A stretch of DNA of 64,000 bases from Arabidopsis thaliana (Eukaryota > Streptophyta > Magnoliopsida > Brassicales > Brassicaceae), in contig NC_003076.8 of assembly GCF_000001735.4 (NCBI RefSeq), forward strand, positions 6,448,001-6,512,000. Reading direction: 5' to 3'. A program made the translations under genes and the position numbers. Numbering within the stretch: position 1 is the stretch's first letter; each line of letters opens with the position of its first letter. The notes beneath the pieces are model-generated. The model was not told the origin of the DNA, searched no databases, and saw only the letters and a program-made list of their open reading frames with translations. Positions 60,095-64,000 of the stretch are shown here, piece by piece.

Positions 60095-63000
60095 CTACAA
60101 CCTCAAGCTTTGCAGGTTTGTAGTAGACTTTGTTAGGGCTCTACAAAAGTACTCTCTTATCTCTGGTATTGTTCTCTGCACCAGCTCGTTCTGCCTGCAT
60201 TTTCCATTCACTTTTGTTTCAGACTAATAGCAATAAAACAAATCTTAGTGGAGAGAGAGAGTGACATCTTGTTTATATTACCAAGGCATTGAACTCAGTT
60301 TATCGAAATGCTCCAGGATGAACATGATACAAGCTTGCCTCAGCGACATCGCATGGAATGCTTCTGATAGCTCGTACATGTCTCCTATACTTTCCAACGT
60401 AATATCCTTTCATATTCAAAGTAACCGTGTCAGATTTCGTTAAGTACTACGCAAACCACATCATCACTTTACATTGTGATATAATTCTGGCTCACCTGAG
60501 CAATTGTGTATTCACAGAGTCGTTTCAGGCCCTCCAAGAGATACTGATCCGCTGCTCTTAGAAGATCTTTTGATATCTCATTTGTTATGTCGACAGATCC
60601 AGTGTATATAAACCTGAAAATCATAATCCAAGGGAGTCAATTACGTGTATATGAAAAGTTCTCACAGACTTTTCGAAATTTCAATATCTCGAGTGAGTCA
60701 ATCAAAAGCATGCAGAGGTTCATTCATCATACCTCATCATTAACTCAAACACCTCCCATTTGATATTTGGAATCTCAATATCTCTAGCGTCTTTTTCCTG
60801 TGATATAAACGAAACACAAACCGTGACACAATTCAGGTCTAATTTCCCCAAAAGATAATTGTATTCCTTTGATAAATAGCAGACCAGCATACATCCATAC
60901 GTCATTGTCATCAAAATATCATTTACCCCACAAGAACATTATCGAAAAACCAAAATATTTAGTTCACTTACTCTGTAACCACCATCAAACATTGCACGAA
61001 ATGCATCTGAGGATGCCAGCAGACAAATTCTGTGTGCATAGAATGTCCTTCCTGCAGTATGATTTTTCTGTTTTACATATGGACTTTGAAGCTAACTAGA
61101 GTTCCACAACTTCTGGATTTATATATGATTACCTTCGACTAGAAAGGTTACATCAGACAGCGTAGCATTATTTACATATTGCTCTCCGAGATAAACCTGT
61201 CACAAAAAGACATACAGAATACTGCATTGAGACTTCCACCCGTTACCTATAGGAGAACTGAAGCAGAAAGGAAACTCACCCTTTGTGTTGGAGAAGGAGG
61301 AGCAGCATCAACTGGAGAAAGTGCCATAGATTTATTTGCTAATTTGTACAACGCTGCTGCACCGTCAAGTTGCTGCTTAGTGTTTAAAGAACCAAGAAGA
61401 CCGAGTAGCAACTCCAACCCTGTCAAAAGACAACTCAATATTAACTTTTTGGACAAAGAACATCTAAACTGGACGGTTAACGCATTAAACATAACGCATG
61501 CATCTCATTTAGCTCATGAAAATATAAAAAAACTGTCACATGCCGTTGTCATCTATGAATATGGTTCGTTGATCCTCGGGTGAACAGAGATGAGCAAGGG
61601 CAAGAGCAACTCGTCTTTGGATAGACTTCTCTGAAATGCGCATTAGGTACAACAGATGTCTCAGAACCTACAAAAGAAAATCAAAGCACAGAAATCTCAA
61701 AGGTTGAATAAAGAAATGCTAAACTTCAACAGAGCTTCAGAAACTCAACCAGGATAAAGCAGTTTTAGTCATCAAAGATGGAAAAAAAAAAAGAATTAAA
61801 GAAAAGTATAGTTTCACTTACTCTTCCATGAATCTTCTCCTCCAATCTCTTTAGTGTTTTGGAAACACAATCTTTAGTTGCCTAAAAAATCATGATATAT
61901 TATAAACACCTTAAGGGGAAGAGTAAAAAAATACGATTAAAGCTGCTAAGAAACTTCAGTATCTAGCCAATAAAGGAGTATGACAATGTGGTTCTGTAAA
62001 GTAGAGGAAGAGTGGCAACGCCATACATACTTGAACAATAAACTCTCCATCCTGTAGCTTTTGGATACCTCCCACCCTGATAAAATCTGACACATTATCC
62101 TAGGGGAAGAAAAATGGATCAATAACCCATTTACCGACGTTTACCATCAAATTCTGCATAATGAATAAACCGAAAGTAGCATACAGCACACCTCATTATC
62201 GGCAAGGCCATAAAGAGCAAATGCAGCATTGTGTTGCAATGATCCATTTCTTGAATCGAGAAGCTTCAATAAAGGTCCTAAACCACCACTATGGGCAATA
62301 CCAGCTTGATTGTGGGCATCCTGCAAGAAAGAGTATGCTAGAAATCAAAAGACACATCGGTTTTATTATTTAATATAACTCACTACTTAAAAGTTCCCCC
62401 TAATGAAAACAGATTTAGAAACACAATAAGAATACCCATCTTCCACAACCATGGAAGCCAGCTTTTTTAGCATCTATAAATTTAAAATCAAACCAATCTT
62501 GAAGTAACCAATAAGAAAACAGTTGACAATCAAGGCAACAGCAAATTATCCAGGATCACTAGGAATTATTTGAAAACACTAAGAAACAAAAGCTACAAAT
62601 TAATAACAGTTGTGGTATCAAATGTTTGATCTGGAAGTAAGAAGAGGTAACATCTAAAGCGTGAAGTTACTATTTCACAACACTCAAATGGGAATGCGTA
62701 CACTTTCATAACCGAACTACCAAAAGTTTTAAAAGAAGAACCTGTGCCAATCTACCCAGTGCAAAGGCCGACATTTCCTTCAACTGGACATCCGGGGACT
62801 GAAGCATCTCAATTAAAGGACGGACAGCACCCCTTTGCACAATGTGCACCTGCAAAGTTATAATTTGAGCATGAAGTGAAGAATGAACAAAACAAACCTA
62901 TATAAATCAGGGAAAATGGTAGAATTAGTGAGAAATGGGAAGGTATGTTCTACAAATCAACAGAAACAAACAACTTATCACTTCGTATAACCAAACAAAA

Positions 63001-64000
63001 AAAGATATAAGGCTTTCGGGAATGGAAAAAGAGCTGAGGATAAAAAAACCTGGGATGAAATTGTACCTTACAATCAGAATCAGTTGAGGCAAACTGCCCA
63101 AGTAATAAAGCCGCCTCTCTTTGACTCTCAGGGCAACAGGAGCTGTAAAAGAAAAATTCAAGAAATCAAAAGAATGAACTTGGGGTTAACAGCGAAATAA
63201 AAACCTCAACAATAGAGAAGCTGGTAAGATTTCAGCTCTAGCCAAAGTCATAACAACTCTATGCTGAACCATCAACCATGTATATCAAAATGGTGAGGGT
63301 CCACATACCTAAGAAGACCAATGACAGGTTGCAACGCCCCGGCAGTAAGAACCTCTTTTTTAATGTGTGGAGACGAGTGTACTAGATTGCCTATAACTCC
63401 AACCTTAAAAAGCATGACTCAACTGGTTATTTCAACGTCAATCCCACATAGATAAATAAGTAGCAAAACAGTTGATTATAAAAAGATTCCTAACCGCTTC
63501 ATAATGTATAGCAGCATCCTCTGATCCTAGCATTAGAATAAGTGTGGGAAGAGCATTGCATTCAACTATCTGCAAAGAAAATAATTATCATGCTCCGGCT
63601 AAATCTAAGTAGAAGCTGTAAGATAGCAATATTTACCTGATTCTTGTTATCATCATTTTTAAATGCAAGGGTTCTCAATGCCCCTGCTGCTGCTCTCTGG
63701 ACCTTTGAATCAGAAAATTCAAGCAACTCCACGAGAGGTGGAATACCGCCTTCTACCCTGTTTGTCAAACTGGAAGTCAAGAGGATAGAGTTGTACTGAA
63801 AACAAATCTCGAAAGGAGAAAACCACTTAAATATGCTGACCTAACACGGGTCTTGATACTGCTGTTCTCATGAGCAAGATTGGTGATGGCATCAGCCGCT
63901 CTTCTGATAACACTATTCACAGCTCGAGAGCTAGAACCATCTTTGTTTCTCTTCAACAAATTCACTAAATGAGGTAAGGCACCTTTGTCTACTATCAGTT
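60095..64000 (-). CDS. ARIA: ARM repeat protein interacting with ABF2 (ARM + BTB), 5' end outside window
   Basis: Seventeen exons in view, minus strand: 64000-63841 (partial), 63757-63637, 63569-63495, 63403-63309, 63142-63067, 62849-62742, 62320-62192, 62099-62031, 61881-61822, 61667-61544, 61419-61280, 61196-61133, 61051-60972, 60797-60733, 60613-60496, 60406-60282 and 60194-60095. These encode about 568 of roughly 710 residues. The visible part has armadillo repeats (GGIPPLVELLEFSD, GALQPVIGLLSS, GGLGPLLKLLDS) followed by a C-terminal BTB/POZ domain (LSDVTFLVEGRTFYAHR, LLASSDAFRAMFDGG, FIYTGSVDI). It binds the bZIP factor ABF2 in ABA responses (established knowledge). The exon ending at 61544 is followed by a GC donor (AACG|GCATGT), the only in-frame option. 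The sequence matches At5g19330. Confidence 0.92.

Overview
This is plant nuclear DNA: GT-AG introns, AT-rich spacers, single genes each with its own promoter, and no operons. The encoded proteins and their order match, from memory, the top arm of Arabidopsis thaliana chromosome 5 (about At5g19172 to At5g19330). I could not search a database, so the species (or a very close relative or another accession) is a strong recognition rather than a verified fact. Exon boundaries were worked out by hand from splice consensus and reading-frame continuity.

Layout. 0-5.3 kb: two tandem defensin-like (DEFL) genes on the minus strand, then a repeat-rich spacer with gene debris. 5.4-18.8 kb: ECR1 (NEDD8-activating E1 subunit), a small unknown gene, TSC10B (3-ketosphinganine reductase), RH58 (plastid DEAD-box helicase) and, convergent with it, APL1 (ADP-glucose pyrophosphorylase large subunit). 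18.7-24.9 kb: three tandem genes for small GPI-anchored proteins; each duplication unit also carries a decayed copy of the 5' end and promoter of APL1. 24.9-31.5 kb: an AT-rich gene-poor stretch holding a 1.07 kb Mutator-like element with long terminal inverted repeats. 31.5-39 kb: FAF3, a 5 kb spacer and a LINE-derived RNase H-like gene with a 45-bp minisatellite coding tail. 40.4-55.4 kb: KAPP (FHA plus PP2C), a monoglyceride-lipase-like hydrolase, a SPOUT-type RNA methyltransferase and CHR23 (SWI/SNF2 ATPase). 56.5-64 kb: an unrelated DEFL gene, RANGAP2, and most of ARIA (ARM repeats plus BTB), which runs off the right edge.

The genes do not form one pathway. They are mostly housekeeping or signalling genes (neddylation, sphingolipid and starch synthesis, receptor-kinase signalling, chromatin, Ran cycle, ABA response) interspersed with fast-evolving small secreted protein families. 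No clearly new biological system was found. The most interesting observations are the fossil APL1 promoter/exon copies inside the GPI cluster, a deletion that rewrites the GPI signal of the middle copy, a Mutator-like element whose two arms each carry tRNA-like box A/box B motifs, a stop-free in-frame intron in the SPOUT gene, two GC-AG introns, and the minisatellite-tailed RNase H gene.
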